DNA of 64,000 bases from Lederbergia citri (GTDB lineage: Bacteria > Bacillota > Bacilli > Bacillales > Bacillaceae_C): NCBI RefSeq assembly GCF_018343625.1, contig NZ_JAGYPG010000002.1:787280-851279 (forward strand). The letters run 5' to 3'. This document shows, piece after piece, positions 1-11,749 of this stretch (position 1 is the stretch's first letter; each line of letters opens with the position of its first letter). Below the pieces are notes generated by a model. It did no database searches. It had not been told where the DNA came from and saw only the letters and a list, made by a program, of their open reading frames with translations. The position numbers and the translations under genes were made by a program.

Positions 1-937
1 CTAGTTGACTGGTATGAAGACGGTATTCCACCGGGCTCATGCCAGTCAATTTTGCTTTTATCCGTTCATTGTTATAGTAAAAAATATAATCAGATACTGC
101 TTGTTTAAGCTCTTCAAATGACTTATAAACTCTACCGTAATACATTTCCTGTTTCATTATCCCGAAGAAATTTTCCATTGGTGAATTATCCAGACAGTCT
201 CCCTTTCGGGACATGCTTTGAAATATACCGTTATCTTTTAGTTTCCTTACATATCTTTTCATTTGATAACCCCAGCCTTGATCAGAGTGTATAGTCGTTC
301 GATAGGGGCAATCTTTTGTTATTTCAATTGCTTCGTCTAAAGCATCCATAATTGCTTGAGCGTTTGGCCGTTCTGAGAACCGAAAGGATAGAATTTCACT
401 ATTAAACATATCTAAAAATGGATCTAAATAAGCCTTCTTAATGATTATCTTCCCATCAGAATCGGTCGTATAGTATTTGAATTCAGATGTATCAGTCGTT
501 AATTTTTGATGTGGAATACTTGTATGGAATCTACGGTTTACAAGGTTTTTCGAAATCTTGCCTATAGTTCCTTTATAAGTGCTGTATTTACGAGATTTAC
601 GTGTGAATGATGTACAAGTAATACCAAGTTTATTGGTAATCCGTAGGATTTTTTTGTGATTTACGATATAACCTCTCTTACGCAATTCCATATCAATTCG
701 ACGATATCCGTAATTTCCATTATGTTTGTCTACAATATCTTGGATGATCTTTTCAATCTCTTCATCTGGATTGGATTCATTAAATCGTTTTTGCCAATAC
801 ATATAGGTTGCTTTTGGAAAACCTGTGGCTTCAAGGATAACAGCTAATTTGAATTGTTTTCTGAGTTCGTGAATGACCCTGGATTCTGTTTTAGCAGTCG
901 GCTCGGAATATTTACCCCTGAAGCACGGAGCTTTTTT
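1..937 (-). CDS. IS3-family transposase OrfB (DDE integrase domain), truncated by the window edge
   Basis: This is the catalytic half of the transposase, read in the -1 frame relative to orfA and probably made only as an OrfAB fusion. My hand translation is open from the slippery site to position 1, about 310 codons. The three acidic catalytic residues are visible: D in LTTDTSEFKYY, D in IHSDQGWGYQ and E in NSPMENFFGIMKQE. The C-terminal SPVEYRLHTSQ motif shows that only a few codons lie outside the window. No internal stop or frameshift was found, so the element may be functional. Confidence 0.88.
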
Positions 938-1395
938 AAATAGGCATTCTCCGCACGTAGTAACTCTATTTCTTTTAAAAGTTGTTGTTCTTTCGTCAAT
1001 TTCTTCTCATTTTTATTCCTCTTTGATTCGTTGGACAATGATGGACGCCCCTTTGATTTAGAGAGTCCTTCAATACCTTCATTTTGCCATTTCCTCAACC
1101 AATTAAGAATCATAGGTGGTTCAGTAATGCCAAATTTTCTAGCAACTTCTTCAAGGGAATCTCCTGTTTTTACCTTATAGTTTAAGACATCTAATTTAAA
1201 TTGAACAGGATAATTCGTAATTGCTTTTTTAGAAGCCAAACCCTGTTTGCCAAATTGTTGGAACGCACTGACCCATTTTCTTATATTGGTTTTACTTTGA
1301 ATTCCAAATCTAATAGCCAAGGAAGCATATCCACCTTCACCTGCTAAATAAGCGTCAACTACATTTTGCTTAAATCCTTCATCATATTTGACCAC
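844..1395 (-). CDS. IS3-family transposase OrfA (helix-turn-helix subunit)
   Basis: This is the DNA-binding half of the IS150-type transposase. Two helix-turn-helix units are visible: one near the start (AYLAGEGGYASLAIRFGI) and a second (SLEEVARKFGITEPPMILNWL). They are followed by a basic stretch and a short leucine-zipper-like segment (LLKEIELLRAENAYLKKL). I prefer the GTG at 1395: the ATG at 1449 lies outside the element end, whereas GTG is preceded by a TTGGGGTG ribosome site inside it. About 30 codons before its stop the frame crosses the A AAA AAG heptamer, where part of the ribosomes should slip to make the OrfAB fusion. Confidence 0.85.
   Translation of the reverse strand: MVKYDEGFKQNVVDAYLAGEGGYASLAIRFGIQSKTNIRKWVSAFQQFGKQGLASKKAITNYPVQFKLDVLNYKVKTGDSLEEVARKFGITEPPMILNWLRKWQNEGIEGLSKSKGRPSLSNESKRNKNEKKLTKEQQLLKEIELLRAENAYLKKLRASGVNIPSRLLKQNPGSFTNSENNSN
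931..937 (-). promoter_or_regulatory. Programmed -1 ribosomal frameshift site (A AAA AAG)
   Basis: In the orfA frame the minus strand reads TTA AAA AAG. Slippage of both tRNAs back by one base makes GCT the next codon, which is exactly the orfB frame. This is the classic IS3-family arrangement. Confidence 0.85.
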
Positions 1396-1515
1396 AAAAA
1401 ACACCCCAAGAGTTAGAATTGTTTGTCTAACTTTTGGGGTGCACATCATGGATACCGGTCCTTTCTGTGTCTAGCTATAGTGTCCTTTAGATAAGTTAGA
1501 CGCTTGCGCTTTTCT

Positions 1516-1699
1516 TTGTCTAGCTCCAGTCGCCTATCGACTAGCAAACTTCTTGTCCTTTTCCCTACGATAAGTCAACATCGACTCGTCTTGTCTAGCT
1601 CCAGTCGCCTTCCACTTTTCCAACCTCGTCGTGTTTCCTATATCTCAGTCAAAGGCCCTGAAATTCGTACGTCGATGAGCAGGCGTTTTCGCTTTTCTA
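1516..1699 (-). repeat. Dispersed intergenic repeat, copy a (after pyrG stop)
   Basis: On the minus strand the copy starts AGAAAAGCGAAAACGCCTG two bases after the pyrG stop and ends in GTCGATAGGCGACTGGAGC then TAGAC. It shares the internal blocks GAAACACGA and CGATGTTGACTTATCGTAGG with the other copies. The ends GCGCCT/AGGCG can pair. It contains an internal duplication of the TCTAGCTCCAGTCGCC terminus. No separate pyrG terminator is visible, so the repeat may shape the pyrG mRNA 3' end (inference). Confidence 0.8.
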
Positions 1700-1700
1700 C

Positions 1701-3332
<1,632 letters not shown>

Positions 3333-3408
3333 CTAATCAAACAACGCATATCTTTACGTGGCACCTCTTAGTATGATCAATGTATCAACAGAAGGAGGTG
3401 CTTTTCTA

Positions 3409-3711
3409 ATGCCACAAAACCCAATGACGATTGTCCCCGTGACCTTGCATACTGAGCCAGACGGCATCCTTCCAATTGCCTATGTCCATTCCTCTGGCCT
3501 TTGTACTATCAAACTAGCAAAACGTGGAGGAGCGCATCATCCAAACGATCATGAGGGAGCTGATCCACCGATGAGACAGGATTATACCAGTGTCAAAAAC
3601 ATCTATATCATTTGCGGGAAAACAGATATGCGCAAATGAATTGATGGTCTAGCTACGTTGATCCAAGACTCTTTCGAGCTCGGTCCATATAGCGACTCTA
3701 TCTTTCCCCTG
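3409..3711 (+). pseudogene. IS66-family TnpB remnant with in-frame stop
   Basis: The stretch from ATG 3571 translates to a segment containing NIYIICGKTDMRK, then a TGA at 3637-3639, then IDGLATLIQDSFELGPYSDS. This is the N-terminal signature of IS66 TnpB (CGxTDMRKxIDGL) with the expected Gly codon changed to a stop. Homology fades after about 3711, so the gene is also cut at the 3' end. The same frame extends upstream to an ATG at 3409 with a very good ribosome site (GAAGGAGGTG), but I do not recognise that upstream 54-residue part. The remnant marks old transposon activity in the rpoE-pyrG interval. Confidence 0.75.
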
Positions 3712-3781
3712 ATTTCTATACGTATTGTCAAAACCTCTATAGTAAAAAGTTAATAATTCCTTGATTTAAAAGGGGTTATAA

Positions 3782-3836
3782 GAAAAAAACTTGCCACTCC
3801 CTAAATCCTGGGGATAATCCGATTAGGAAGTGACAG
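3782..3836 (-). terminator. Rho-independent terminator of the DUF1846 gene
   Basis: On the minus strand CACTTCCTAATC pairs with GATTTAGGGAGTG and is followed by GCAAGTTTTTTTC. It lies about 20 bp after the DUF1846 stop and should block read-through toward pyrG. Confidence 0.8.
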
Positions 3837-3858
3837 GTTGTTGTTCCCTCAATTATCA

Positions 3859-5367
3859 TTAATTATAATACAGATTCTCTGTCGGGTATACCGGGTCATT
3901 GGTGATATCGATGCCAAGTTTTTTCAGGGTCTGTTCGTTTTCTCTGCTCAAAATGACCGTAGAATGAGCTTGTGCGGCTTTTAAATTCGGCAGTTGCTGA
4001 TAAGCGAGCTGAGCAGTAGGATTGGTGACGGCACTGATTGCCAATGCAATCAACAATTCGTTTGCACTTAATGTCGGTACTCTACTGTTTAGATCATCGG
4101 TTTTTAAACGCTGGATGGTTTGCAAAATCATCGGTGCTAAAAGATCAATTTCATCCGCTACATTAGCCAATAACTTCAACCCATTCAGAATCGCCGCTGC
4201 CGAAGCATCCATAAGTTTTGTGGTTCGACCAGTAATGATCTTGCCGTTTGGCAGTTCGATCGCAATCACTGCCTGAAGATTCGTACTGCCGATCCTATCC
4301 TGCACCGTTATTGCATAGTCGCGTGCTGGCAATACGGGTACCCGATCTTCTTTTTTCAAGTCGCTTTCTTCCAAAATCACTTGCATACGCCGAAGAGTAT
4401 CTTCATCTGCCAATCCTTTTTTATAGTCATTTTCTACAGCGAAACTGCGCCGAATGATTTCTTGCTTTGCAGCTTCCCGTACGACTTGATCATCTATGAT
4501 ACCCGACTTAAGGCGATTGACACCCATATCCGTCGGCGATTGATAAACAGATTCTTTACCCGTGATTTTTTCAATAATCCGTTTGATGACTGGGAACGTT
4601 TCGATATCGCGATTGTAATTGACCGCCACTTCTCCATAAGCTTCATAGTGGTAGTTGTCGATCATATTCACGTCTTTCAAATCCACAGTAGCGGCTTCAT
4701 AAGCAATATTCACAGGATGCTTCAATGGTAAGTTCCAAACGGGAAAAGTTTCAAACTTTGCGTAGCCTATTTTGTTTCCTAGTTCATGTTCGTGGTACAT
4801 TTGGTTTAAACAAGTCGCGAGTTTTCCGCTTGCCGGACCTGGCCCTGTTACCACTATGATCGGCTTTGACGTTTCAATATAGGGGTTCTTTGCAAATCCT
4901 TCCTCGCCGACGATCGCTTCCACATTCGTCGGGTAACCTTCAATAGCGCGATGAGTGTAAACGTTGATACCGTTCCGTTCCAGCTTCGCCATGAATACTT
5001 TGGCATTTGGCTGCTCTTGGTAACGTGTAATCAAGACACTGTTAACAGATATGCCGTATCCGCGATATTCATCGATCAAGCGCAAAACATCTTGGTCATA
5101 AGTAATACCATAATCTTCGCGTATTTTTTTCCGTTCAATGTCACTTGCGTACACACAGATAATGATCTCCGCTTTTTCCTTCAGTGTTGCCAACAACTTC
5201 ATCTTTGCATCTTCATCAAATCCCGGCAAAACACGCTTGGCATGTTTGTCGCCGATCAATTTGCCGCCGAACTCCAAGTAAAGCTTATCATAGTGTTGTA
5301 CCCGTTCAAGGATATAGGAAGATTGTTCTTTCAAGTATTTCTCTGAATCAAATCCAACTTTTTTCAT
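3859..5367 (-). CDS. DUF1846 family protein, function unknown
   Basis: The product has 502 residues and belongs to the conserved DUF1846 family (structures exist for streptococcal members, function not established as far as I know). A glycine-rich loop, GPGPASGK at residues 175-182, looks like a nucleotide-binding P-loop. The start ATG at 5367 ([12 protein letters not shown]) is chosen because the family begins there; the frame is open further upstream but that stretch has no family character. The gene sits between the pyrG attenuator and pyrG, an unusual place, with a palindrome overlapping a TATAAT box upstream and its own terminator downstream. It may have arrived by insertion, together with or before the IS66 fragment. 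Confidence 0.85.
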   Translation of the reverse strand: MKKVGFDSEKYLKEQSSYILERVQHYDKLYLEFGGKLIGDKHAKRVLPGFDEDAKMKLLATLKEKAEIIICVYASDIERKKIREDYGITYDQDVLRLIDEYRGYGISVNSVLITRYQEQPNAKVFMAKLERNGINVYTHRAIEGYPTNVEAIVGEEGFAKNPYIETSKPIIVVTGPGPASGKLATCLNQMYHEHELGNKIGYAKFETFPVWNLPLKHPVNIAYEAATVDLKDVNMIDNYHYEAYGEVAVNYNRDIETFPVIKRIIEKITGKESVYQSPTDMGVNRLKSGIIDDQVVREAAKQEIIRRSFAVENDYKKGLADEDTLRRMQVILEESDLKKEDRVPVLPARDYAITVQDRIGSTNLQAVIAIELPNGKIITGRTTKLMDASAAAILNGLKLLANVADEIDLLAPMILQTIQRLKTDDLNSRVPTLSANELLIALAISAVTNPTAQLAYQQLPNLKAAQAHSTVILSRENEQTLKKLGIDITNDPVYPTENLYYN

Positions 5368-5617
5368 CTTTCTTCCGCTCGCTTTCGAATGTGAATAACA
5401 AATTCCCCATCTTATGTATGATAAACTATAGTTCCCTCTTTGCACGAAAGAACTCTTTATTAGTATCTTAATCGGAAACTCATTTTCCTCTTTGCTAAGA
5501 TTATATCTATATTGGCTATCAAAGCCACATTTCACCTTAGATAGTCAAATCATTTTGATTGCATTTTTAATAAAAACGCATCTACCTTTGAACGAAAAAC
5601 CATTGGATAATCGCACC

Positions 5618-5638
5618 CCCGTATAATTATTATACGGG
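5618..5638. promoter_or_regulatory. 21-bp perfect palindrome with embedded TATAAT, upstream of DUF1846
   Basis: CCCGTATAA-TTA-TTATACGGG has 9-bp arms. On the minus strand the sequence contains TATAAT, so the palindrome overlaps a probable -10 box about 250 bp before the DUF1846 start. That is the expected position for a repressor operator. No regulator is encoded nearby. An RNA hairpin role is less likely because no U-run follows. Confidence 0.5.
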
Positions 5639-5684
5639 TTATTTTGACATTACATATGCTTCCTCAATTTTACATTGTTAGTAA

Positions 5685-5753
5685 AAAATAAAAAACGCCC
5701 CCGCGTAAGGGAGCGTGAAATAATATTTTCAGCAGTCCTTTTTCAAGGAGCCC
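5685..5753 (-). promoter_or_regulatory. pyrG-type CTP-responsive leader and attenuator
   Basis: The predicted transcript begins GGGCUCCUUG at 5753, followed about 40 nt later by a terminator hairpin, CGCUCCC-UUACGC-GGGGGCG, and a U-rich tail (5685-5695). This is the arrangement known from B. subtilis pyrG: when CTP is low, polymerase stutters at the GGGC start and adds extra G residues, which then pair with the GCUCCCUU strand and prevent termination. Both the GGGC start and the C/U-rich strand are present. The element lies directly behind rpoE, at the ancestral position, but the next gene downstream is DUF1846, not pyrG. Confidence 0.8.
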
Positions 5754-5760
5754 AAATAAA

Positions 5761-5789
5761 ATTCTACATACTCACTGATTGTAAGTCAA
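5761..5789 (-). promoter_or_regulatory. Sigma-A promoter of the pyrG leader
   Basis: TTGACT (5784-5789), a 17-bp spacer and TAGAAT (5761-5766), followed by 7 bases to the GGGC start. It lies a few bases after the rpoE stop. Confidence 0.85.
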
Positions 5790-5794
5790 GAGGA

Positions 5795-6376
5795 TTACTC
5801 CTCTTCCTCTTCTTCCTCTTCTAAATCAAGGTCCTCGTCCTCATCTTCAAGATCAAGGTCCTCTTCTTCTTCTTCGATTTCATAATCATCTTCGATTAAT
5901 TCATCGTCTTCAAATTCTTCTTCTTCTTCTTCTTCACGAAGAGCTTCAAGGCTTTCGTCTTCTTCCTCGTCCAATTCATCCACATCATCGAAATCTTCGT
6001 CTTCATCGAGGTCAAAGTCAAGATCTTCATCTTCAAGATCTAAATCGTCATCTTCCAATGCCGCTTTTGCCTTCTTCTTCTTCTTCGTTTTTACAGGAGC
6101 GATAATTTCCTCATCGATTTGATCAATAGGATACCACTCGCGTAATCCCCAGCGATTTTCACCAAGTGTTAAAAAGCGGCCATCCACATTCAAATCTGTA
6201 TAAAATTGCAGCATACGTGTCGTTTTCTCTTGTTCGTTTAATTCAAGATAGTTTGCAATTTCATCTACAAGATCCTTAAATGAAATAGCTTCTTTCTTTT
6301 CTTCAAAAATATGTTGAGCAATTTCAATAAAAGACATTTCTTTTCGTTCTTCTTTGGACAATTGCAATAAGTTCAA
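5795..6376 (-). CDS. rpoE: RNA polymerase delta subunit
   Basis: Delta binds RNA polymerase in Gram-positive bacteria and speeds recycling and promoter response. The N-terminal folded domain (about residues 1-95) contains LSKEERKEMSFIEIAQHIF and the GLREWYP motif. A lysine-rich hinge (KTKKKKKAK) follows, then a roughly 95-residue tail of almost only Asp and Glu, which is the family hallmark. I suggest TTG at 6376 as the start because it gives the same six residues before the conserved Ser as in B. subtilis; a GTG at 6385 in the same frame is the alternative. The neighbouring pyrG promoter begins just past its stop. Confidence 0.95.
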   Translation of the reverse strand: MNLLQLSKEERKEMSFIEIAQHIFEEKKEAISFKDLVDEIANYLELNEQEKTTRMLQFYTDLNVDGRFLTLGENRWGLREWYPIDQIDEEIIAPVKTKKKKKAKAALEDDDLDLEDEDLDFDLDEDEDFDDVDELDEEEDESLEALREEEEEEEFEDDELIEDDYEIEEEEEDLDLEDEDEDLDLEEEEEEEE

Positions 6377-6646
6377 TAAATGCACATCCCTTCACTCTTT
6401 TAAACCAAAAATCCATACTCACCATTATAAACAAATTGTTTTCAATTATGCCACTGTTTTCGCCAATTATTAAAAGTTTTTTCCATTTATCCTTTTGAGC
6501 AATTTAATAGGGAATGATTTCATCCATTATTTGCGCGATTTTCAAATCAAATAGCAGAATTTCGGATTCATTAAACGGGAATCAAATCGAGTCACAAACT
6601 TCAAATAGAATTGTACTTATCCTTAGTTAAATGCACGATTTTCTTT

Positions 6647-9600
6647 TTACATATTACGGCGGTATTTTCCTCCTACCTCGTATAAAGCATTTGTGATTTG
6701 CCCAAGGCTTGCTACTTTCGTTGTTTCCATTAGCTCAGCAAAAATATTCCGCCCGTTTATGGCTGTCTCTTTTAATTTGACTAGTGCTTGGTCAACTTTG
6801 TCTTGATACTGTTTTTGAAAAGACTTTAAGTTTTGAATTTGCGTTTCTTTTTCTTCTTTTGATGCACGTGCAAGTTCGAGACTATTCATTTCTTCTTCCG
6901 AAGGCGGGTTTGGATTTACATACGTATTGACCCCAATAATCGGCAGCTGCCCCGAATGTTTCAACATTTCATAGTACATCGATTCTTCCTGGATTTTTCC
7001 GCGCTGATACTGCGTTTCCATTGCACCCAGCACGCCGCCGCGATCATTAAGGCGCTCAAATTCTTGCAAAACAGCTTCTTCAACCAAATCGGTTAGTTCT
7101 TCAATAATAAAAGATCCTTGAAGTGGATTTTCATTTTTCGATAATCCGTGCTCCTTCGTAATGATCATTTGAATTGCCATCGCACGGCGGACTGATTCTT
7201 CCGTAGGAGTCGTAATCGCCTCATCATATGCATTTGTATGGAGTGAATTGCAATTGTCTTGTAGTGCCATCAATGCTTGCAATGTCGTGCGGATGTCGTT
7301 GAAATCAATTTCCTGAGCATGAAGGGAACGCCCGGATGTTTGAATATGATATTTCAGCTTTTGACTGCGCTCATCTGCTCCATATTTATCTCGCATCACT
7401 GTTGCCCATATTCTACGAGCAACCCTACCAATAACCGTGTATTCAAGATCGAGACCGTTCGAAAAAAAGAACGACAGATTCGGAGCAAAATCATTAATAT
7501 TCATTCCACGGCTCAAATAATACTCCACATAGGTGAATCCGTTGGCGAGTGTAAAGGCGAGCTGGGAAATGGGGTTTGCCCCAGCTTCCGCAATATGGTA
7601 GCCGGAAATTGATACGGAATAATAATTACGGATTTTATGATCAATAAAATATTGCTGGATATCCCCCATCATGCGTAAGGCAAATTCCGTTGAAAAGATG
7701 CATGTATTCTGACCTTGATCTTCTTTTAAAATATCTGCTTGCACCGTGCCTCTTACGGTTGCTAAAGTTCGCTCTCTTACTTCGGCATATTCTTCTTCTG
7801 TAAGTGTCCTGCCTAGCTCATTTGCTTTCTTTTCTGCTTGCTGGGCAATTGCCGTATTTAAAAACATCGCCAAAATAATCGGAGCTGGCCCATTGATCGT
7901 CATCGATACGGATGTAGATGGAGAGCAGAGATCAAAGCCTGCATACAGTTTTTTCATATCATCCAATGTACAAATGCTAACGCCGCTTTCCCCTACCTTT
8001 CCGTAAATATCCGGGCGGTAATCAGGATCTTCTCCGTATAATGTGACTGAGTCGAATGCAGTGCTTAGCCGCTTCGCCTCATCATCCTTCGATAAATAAT
8101 GAAATCGACGATTCGTTCGTTTAGGAGTTCCTTCTCCTGCAAATTGACGTTTCGGGTCCTCCCCTTGACGTTTAAAAGGAAAAACGCCGGCTGTAAACGG
8201 GAATGCACCTGGAATATTTTCTTTATACATCCATCTTAATATTTCTCCGTAATCTTCGTATTTTGGCAATGCTACCTTTGGAATGGAAAGGCCAGATAAC
8301 GTACGTACTCTTAGCTCTGTTATGATTTCTCGATTACGAATGCTTGTCGCAAACTGTTCTGCAGCGTATTTTTCCTTTATCGTCTCCCATTCATTCAATA
8401 TTTTGATAGAAGCAGGAGTTAAGTGCGACTTTGCTTTTTCACTAAGTCTTTCGAGTTCTTTGATTACATTCGGGATTATTTCCCCATCTTTTGCAGCTGC
8501 AATTGCACCTTCAAGCTGAAAAAGTTGGCGTGCAAATTTTACTTGTTCTTCTGTCTTTTTATGATAATTACGGACGGTCTCCACAATTTCACGTAAATAA
8601 TATTGGCGATTGATTGGAATGATGACGTCTCTTTTTTCACTTATTTCTACTCGTTTCGGAGAAAAATTCCATTCGTTATCTGTTAGTTCATTTATCTTTT
8701 GAACTAACGCTGCAAACAACGTATTCGTTCCTGGATCATTAAATTGGCTAGCGATTGTACAATATACTGGCATCGATTCAAGCTGATGGTCGAATAACAG
8801 ATGGCTGCGTTGGTATTGCTTTCTTACTTGATTTCTAGCATCTTCGGACCCTTTTCGTTCAAATTTATTAATGACAATGAAATCGGCATAGTCAATCATG
8901 TCGATTTTTTCAAGCTGTGAAGGTGCTCCGAACTCACTCGTCATAACATACATCGAAATATCGCTAATCGTACTAATTTCCGCATCCCCTTGACCAATTC
9001 CACTCGTTTCGACCACAACAAGATCGACCCCTGCCGCTTTTACAATTTGAATGGCATCCTCGAGGCAATCGGAAACCTCGCTTTTCGAACCTCGTGTTGC
9101 TAAACTCCTCATGTACACATTTGGAGAAAAGATAGCGTTCATTCTAATTCTATCGCCTAAAAGCGCCCCACCTGTTTTTTGCTTTGTCGGGTCAACCGAT
9201 AGAATTGCCACTTTTTTATCAGGGAATTCATTTATGAATCTGCGGATGAGTTCATCTGTGAGTGAACTTTTTCCTGCCCCACCCGTTCCGGTTATTCCAA
9301 GTACAGGGGTATTTCCTGCATCCTCTTTCGATTTTTTTAAAAGATTAGCAAGGGATTCTTTGTTATTTTCAGCAACTGAAATCAATCTGGCAGCTGCCTG
9401 AAAATTACCTTCTCGAAGTTTTTCAATCTCGCTTCCCAGTGACTGAATCGGAATTTCCGTATCACATTCCTTAAGCATGATATTGATCATTCCTTGCAGG
9501 CCGTGGATGCGTCCGTCTTCTGGAGAAAAAATCCTTGCGATTCCATAATCATGAAGTTCTTTGATCTCACGAGGAATGATGACCCCGCCACCGCCACCGT

Positions 9601-9886
9601 AAATTCGGATATGCGACGCACCTTTTTCCAAGAGTAAATCATGTATATATTTAAAGTACTCGACATGACCACCTTGATAAGATGAAATGGCGATGCCTTG
9701 TACGTCCTCTTGAATGGCTGCATTAACCACTTCTTCGGCTGAACGATTGTGGCCGAGATGAATGACTTCAGCACCACTTGCCTGTAAAATTCTCCTCATA
9801 ATGTTAATAGAGGCATCGTGGCCGTCAAATAAGCTGGATGCCGTTATGAATCGGACGTGATTTTTCGGTTTGTAAACTTCAGTCAT
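6647..9886 (-). CDS. icmF: Fused isobutyryl-CoA mutase (IcmF), adenosylcobalamin-dependent
   Basis: IcmF interconverts isobutyryl-CoA and n-butyryl-CoA (some members also pivalyl-CoA/isovaleryl-CoA). The 1079 residues contain, in order, a B12-binding domain (about 1-140, motif [10 protein letters not shown] and a GGGGGV loop), a MeaB-type G-protein chaperone with P-loop [11 protein letters not shown] (near residue 200), a linker, and the mutase TIM barrel (about 520-1079). The ATG at 9886 overlaps the tetR TGA by one base (TGATG), implying translational coupling. Being last in an acyl-CoA oxidation operon, it likely funnels branched-chain acyl-CoA into butyryl-CoA for beta-oxidation. The cofactor need fits the corrinoid importer at 20-23 kb. 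Confidence 0.95.
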   Translation of the reverse strand: MTEVYKPKNHVRFITASSLFDGHDASINIMRRILQASGAEVIHLGHNRSAEEVVNAAIQEDVQGIAISSYQGGHVEYFKYIHDLLLEKGASHIRIYGGGGGVIIPREIKELHDYGIARIFSPEDGRIHGLQGMINIMLKECDTEIPIQSLGSEIEKLREGNFQAAARLISVAENNKESLANLLKKSKEDAGNTPVLGITGTGGAGKSSLTDELIRRFINEFPDKKVAILSVDPTKQKTGGALLGDRIRMNAIFSPNVYMRSLATRGSKSEVSDCLEDAIQIVKAAGVDLVVVETSGIGQGDAEISTISDISMYVMTSEFGAPSQLEKIDMIDYADFIVINKFERKGSEDARNQVRKQYQRSHLLFDHQLESMPVYCTIASQFNDPGTNTLFAALVQKINELTDNEWNFSPKRVEISEKRDVIIPINRQYYLREIVETVRNYHKKTEEQVKFARQLFQLEGAIAAAKDGEIIPNVIKELERLSEKAKSHLTPASIKILNEWETIKEKYAAEQFATSIRNREIITELRVRTLSGLSIPKVALPKYEDYGEILRWMYKENIPGAFPFTAGVFPFKRQGEDPKRQFAGEGTPKRTNRRFHYLSKDDEAKRLSTAFDSVTLYGEDPDYRPDIYGKVGESGVSICTLDDMKKLYAGFDLCSPSTSVSMTINGPAPIILAMFLNTAIAQQAEKKANELGRTLTEEEYAEVRERTLATVRGTVQADILKEDQGQNTCIFSTEFALRMMGDIQQYFIDHKIRNYYSVSISGYHIAEAGANPISQLAFTLANGFTYVEYYLSRGMNINDFAPNLSFFFSNGLDLEYTVIGRVARRIWATVMRDKYGADERSQKLKYHIQTSGRSLHAQEIDFNDIRTTLQALMALQDNCNSLHTNAYDEAITTPTEESVRRAMAIQMIITKEHGLSKNENPLQGSFIIEELTDLVEEAVLQEFERLNDRGGVLGAMETQYQRGKIQEESMYYEMLKHSGQLPIIGVNTYVNPNPPSEEEMNSLELARASKEEKETQIQNLKSFQKQYQDKVDQALVKLKETAINGRNIFAELMETTKVASLGQITNALYEVGGKYRRNM

Positions 9887-10533
9887 CACGTTACCCCTCC
9901 TCGGTTCGTTTCGTAGCCTTGAATCCCTGTAAAAAGCAAGTCGATTTGGAGTGTAATATAGTCTTCGATAGAATATATCCTTTTTAAAGCCCAACGACGG
10001 AAACCCCACATTTGCCCTTGAACAAAGATATTATGTGCAAGTAAATGCTGGTGCTCCTTGCCGATATCCAATTCTCCATTCTTGACACAACGATTGATCA
10101 ATCGTTCAAACATCGAAACCATTTCGAGTTCTTTTTTTAAGACGTATGGGAGTGCTTCTTCAGATAGGGCTTTTGCCTCTTGGTACATGACGAGTACTTC
10201 ATCCTGCATATCATCGATTAATTTAAAATAATGTTTGATTCCAAGCTTAAGACTTTCGAGTGTTCCTTGACCGAGTTCGATGCTGCTTAATCGTTCGCTC
10301 ACCTCATCATAAATACTGTCGCATACAAGATAGAGAACATCTTCTTTCGTTCTGATATATTCATATAGCGTTCCGATGCTGAACCCTGATGCTTTAGCGA
10401 TTTCTCTCGTCGTCGTTCGATGGAAGCCCTTTTCTTTAAAAAGAGAAACTGCTCCGTGAATCATTTGGTTACGCCGTTTTTTAATGAGGCTTTCATCTTT
10501 TACCGATGCATGAACCTCACGTTTTTCTTCCAC
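9886..10533 (-). CDS. TetR/AcrR-family regulator of the acyl-CoA operon
   Basis: A 215-residue one-domain regulator. The N-terminal helix-turn-helix is clear: [21 protein letters not shown] (about residues 40-60). The C-terminal part is a helical ligand domain of the size seen in acyl-CoA-responsive FadR/YsiA-type repressors. It lies inside the operon, between an acyl-CoA dehydrogenase and icmF, and overlaps icmF by one base. Two similar imperfect palindromes resembling the B. subtilis FadR box occur at 17240-17257 (between -35 and -10 of the operon promoter) and 15007-15024 (before the thiolase gene). I infer that this protein binds them and releases on acyl-CoA. Confidence 0.85.
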   Translation of the reverse strand: MEEKREVHASVKDESLIKKRRNQMIHGAVSLFKEKGFHRTTTREIAKASGFSIGTLYEYIRTKEDVLYLVCDSIYDEVSERLSSIELGQGTLESLKLGIKHYFKLIDDMQDEVLVMYQEAKALSEEALPYVLKKELEMVSMFERLINRCVKNGELDIGKEHQHLLAHNIFVQGQMWGFRRWALKRIYSIEDYITLQIDLLFTGIQGYETNRGGVT

Positions 10534-10557
10534 TTCTTCTCACCGCCTTCTAGCAAA

Positions 10558-11694
10558 CTATTTAGTTAGCATTCGAGAAATAACGATACGCTGGATTTCT
10601 TGTGTGCCTTCGTAAATTTGTGTGATTTTGGCATCCCTCATATAACGCTCTACTGGATAGTCCTTCGTATATCCATATCCTCCAAAAATTTGCACGGCTT
10701 CCGTCGTTACTTTCATTGCCGTGTCCCCTGCCATCAGTTTAGACATGGAGGATTCTTTTACATATGGAAGACCAGCTGATTCCAGCCATGCCGCTTGATA
10801 AGTGAGAAGGCGAGATGCCTCAATAGATGTCGCCATATCAGCAAGCTTAAAGGAAATCCCTTGGTTTTCGACAATCGATTTTCCAAATTGCTTACGTTCT
10901 TTTGCATATGCAATAGCCGCATCCAACGCTCCTTGAGCAATCCCAACCGCTTGAGCAGCAATTCCATTACGTCCGCCATCAAGTGTCATCATCGCAATTT
11001 TGAAGCCTTGCCCAACTTCGCCGAGGATATTTTCAGCAGGGACCTTGCAGTCTTCAAAAATAATTTCAGTTGTAGGTGATGAACGAATCCCTAGCTTTTT
11101 CTCCTTTTTCCCAACGGAGAAGCCTTCAAAATCTTTTTCGATAATGAATGCTGTCGTACTTCGTTTATCATTCGGATTAGTTAGAGCAAAAACGATATAA
11201 ATGTCTGCGATGCCACCATTTGTAATGAAAATTTTAGATCCGTTCAATATATAGCTGTCCCCATCGAGACGAGCCGTCGTTTTCATCCCGCCTGCATCCG
11301 ATCCAGAGCCAGGTTCAGTGAGTCCATAAGCTCCTATCTTCGACCCTTCAGCCATTGGCCGCAAATATTTTTGCTTCTGCTCTTCCGTTCCAAACTTAAA
11401 TAATGGCCAGCAAGCAAGCGATGTGTGTGCCGAAAGAGTCACCCCGGTAGACGCACACACTCGAGAAAGCTCCTCCACCGCAATACAGTACGCCAAATAG
11501 TCGCTCCCAATCCCACCATATTCCTCAGGCCACGGAATCCCAGTCAACCCGAGTTCAGCCATCTTTTCAAAAATCCCCATATCAAACCGCTCTTCCTCAT
11601 CCCTCTCCGCCGCGGTGGGTGCAACCTCATTCTCAGCAAAATCCCGGACCATTTTCCTGATCATCTCGTGCTCTTCACTAAGTCGAAAATTCAT
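10558..11694 (-). CDS. Acyl-CoA dehydrogenase (first of two paralogs)
   Basis: A 378-residue FAD flavoenzyme that introduces the alpha-beta double bond into acyl-CoA and passes electrons to ETF. Family motifs are present: [15 protein letters not shown] (FAD/substrate loop), the [24 protein letters not shown]-terminal signature in two parts, and the catalytic Glu in [10 protein letters not shown]. Its neighbour at 11750-12886 is a paralog of identical length. Substrate (short or branched chain) cannot be told from sequence; context with icmF favours short or branched acyl-CoA. It is separated from tetR by 24 bases. Confidence 0.93.
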   Translation of the reverse strand: MNFRLSEEHEMIRKMVRDFAENEVAPTAAERDEEERFDMGIFEKMAELGLTGIPWPEEYGGIGSDYLAYCIAVEELSRVCASTGVTLSAHTSLACWPLFKFGTEEQKQKYLRPMAEGSKIGAYGLTEPGSGSDAGGMKTTARLDGDSYILNGSKIFITNGGIADIYIVFALTNPNDKRSTTAFIIEKDFEGFSVGKKEKKLGIRSSPTTEIIFEDCKVPAENILGEVGQGFKIAMMTLDGGRNGIAAQAVGIAQGALDAAIAYAKERKQFGKSIVENQGISFKLADMATSIEASRLLTYQAAWLESAGLPYVKESSMSKLMAGDTAMKVTTEAVQIFGGYGYTKDYPVERYMRDAKITQIYEGTQEIQRIVISRMLTK

Positions 11695-11708
11695 CCTTTA
11701 TTCCTCCT

Positions 11709-11746
11709 AACCTGTCCCTTTGGGGACTGTCCCCAAGGGGACGGGT
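11709..11746. repeat. Near-perfect 38-bp palindrome (CCTGTCCC repeat), copy 1
   Basis: AACCTGTCCCTTTGGGGAC pairs with GTCCCCAAGGGGACGGGTT, giving a long stem between the two acyl-CoA dehydrogenase genes. There is no U-run, so it is more likely an mRNA-processing or stability hairpin, or a REP-like repeat, than a terminator. A related sequence lies at the end of speE (29403-29446). Confidence 0.75.
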
Positions 11747-11749
11747 TCA

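Larger units (their letters stand above)
1..1445 (-). mobile_element. IS3-family (IS150 group) insertion sequence, left part outside the window
   Basis: The element carries orfA and a -1-frame orfB on the minus strand, joined by an A AAA AAG slippery heptamer at 931-937. Its right end lies near 1445, where the minus strand reads TGTGCACCCCAAAAGTTAGAC, an end typical of this group; an internal inverted copy (CACCCCAA...TTGGGGTG) spans about 1401-1441. The other end lies beyond position 1, just past the last codons of orfB. No stop interrupts orfB where I translated it, so the copy looks intact and possibly active. It lies next to a dispersed intergenic repeat downstream of pyrG. Confidence 0.9.

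Noticed and set aside
5795..6100. Low-complexity GAA/GAT-rich repeat
   Set aside because: This is the normal Asp/Glu tail of the delta subunit, not a DNA repeat element.
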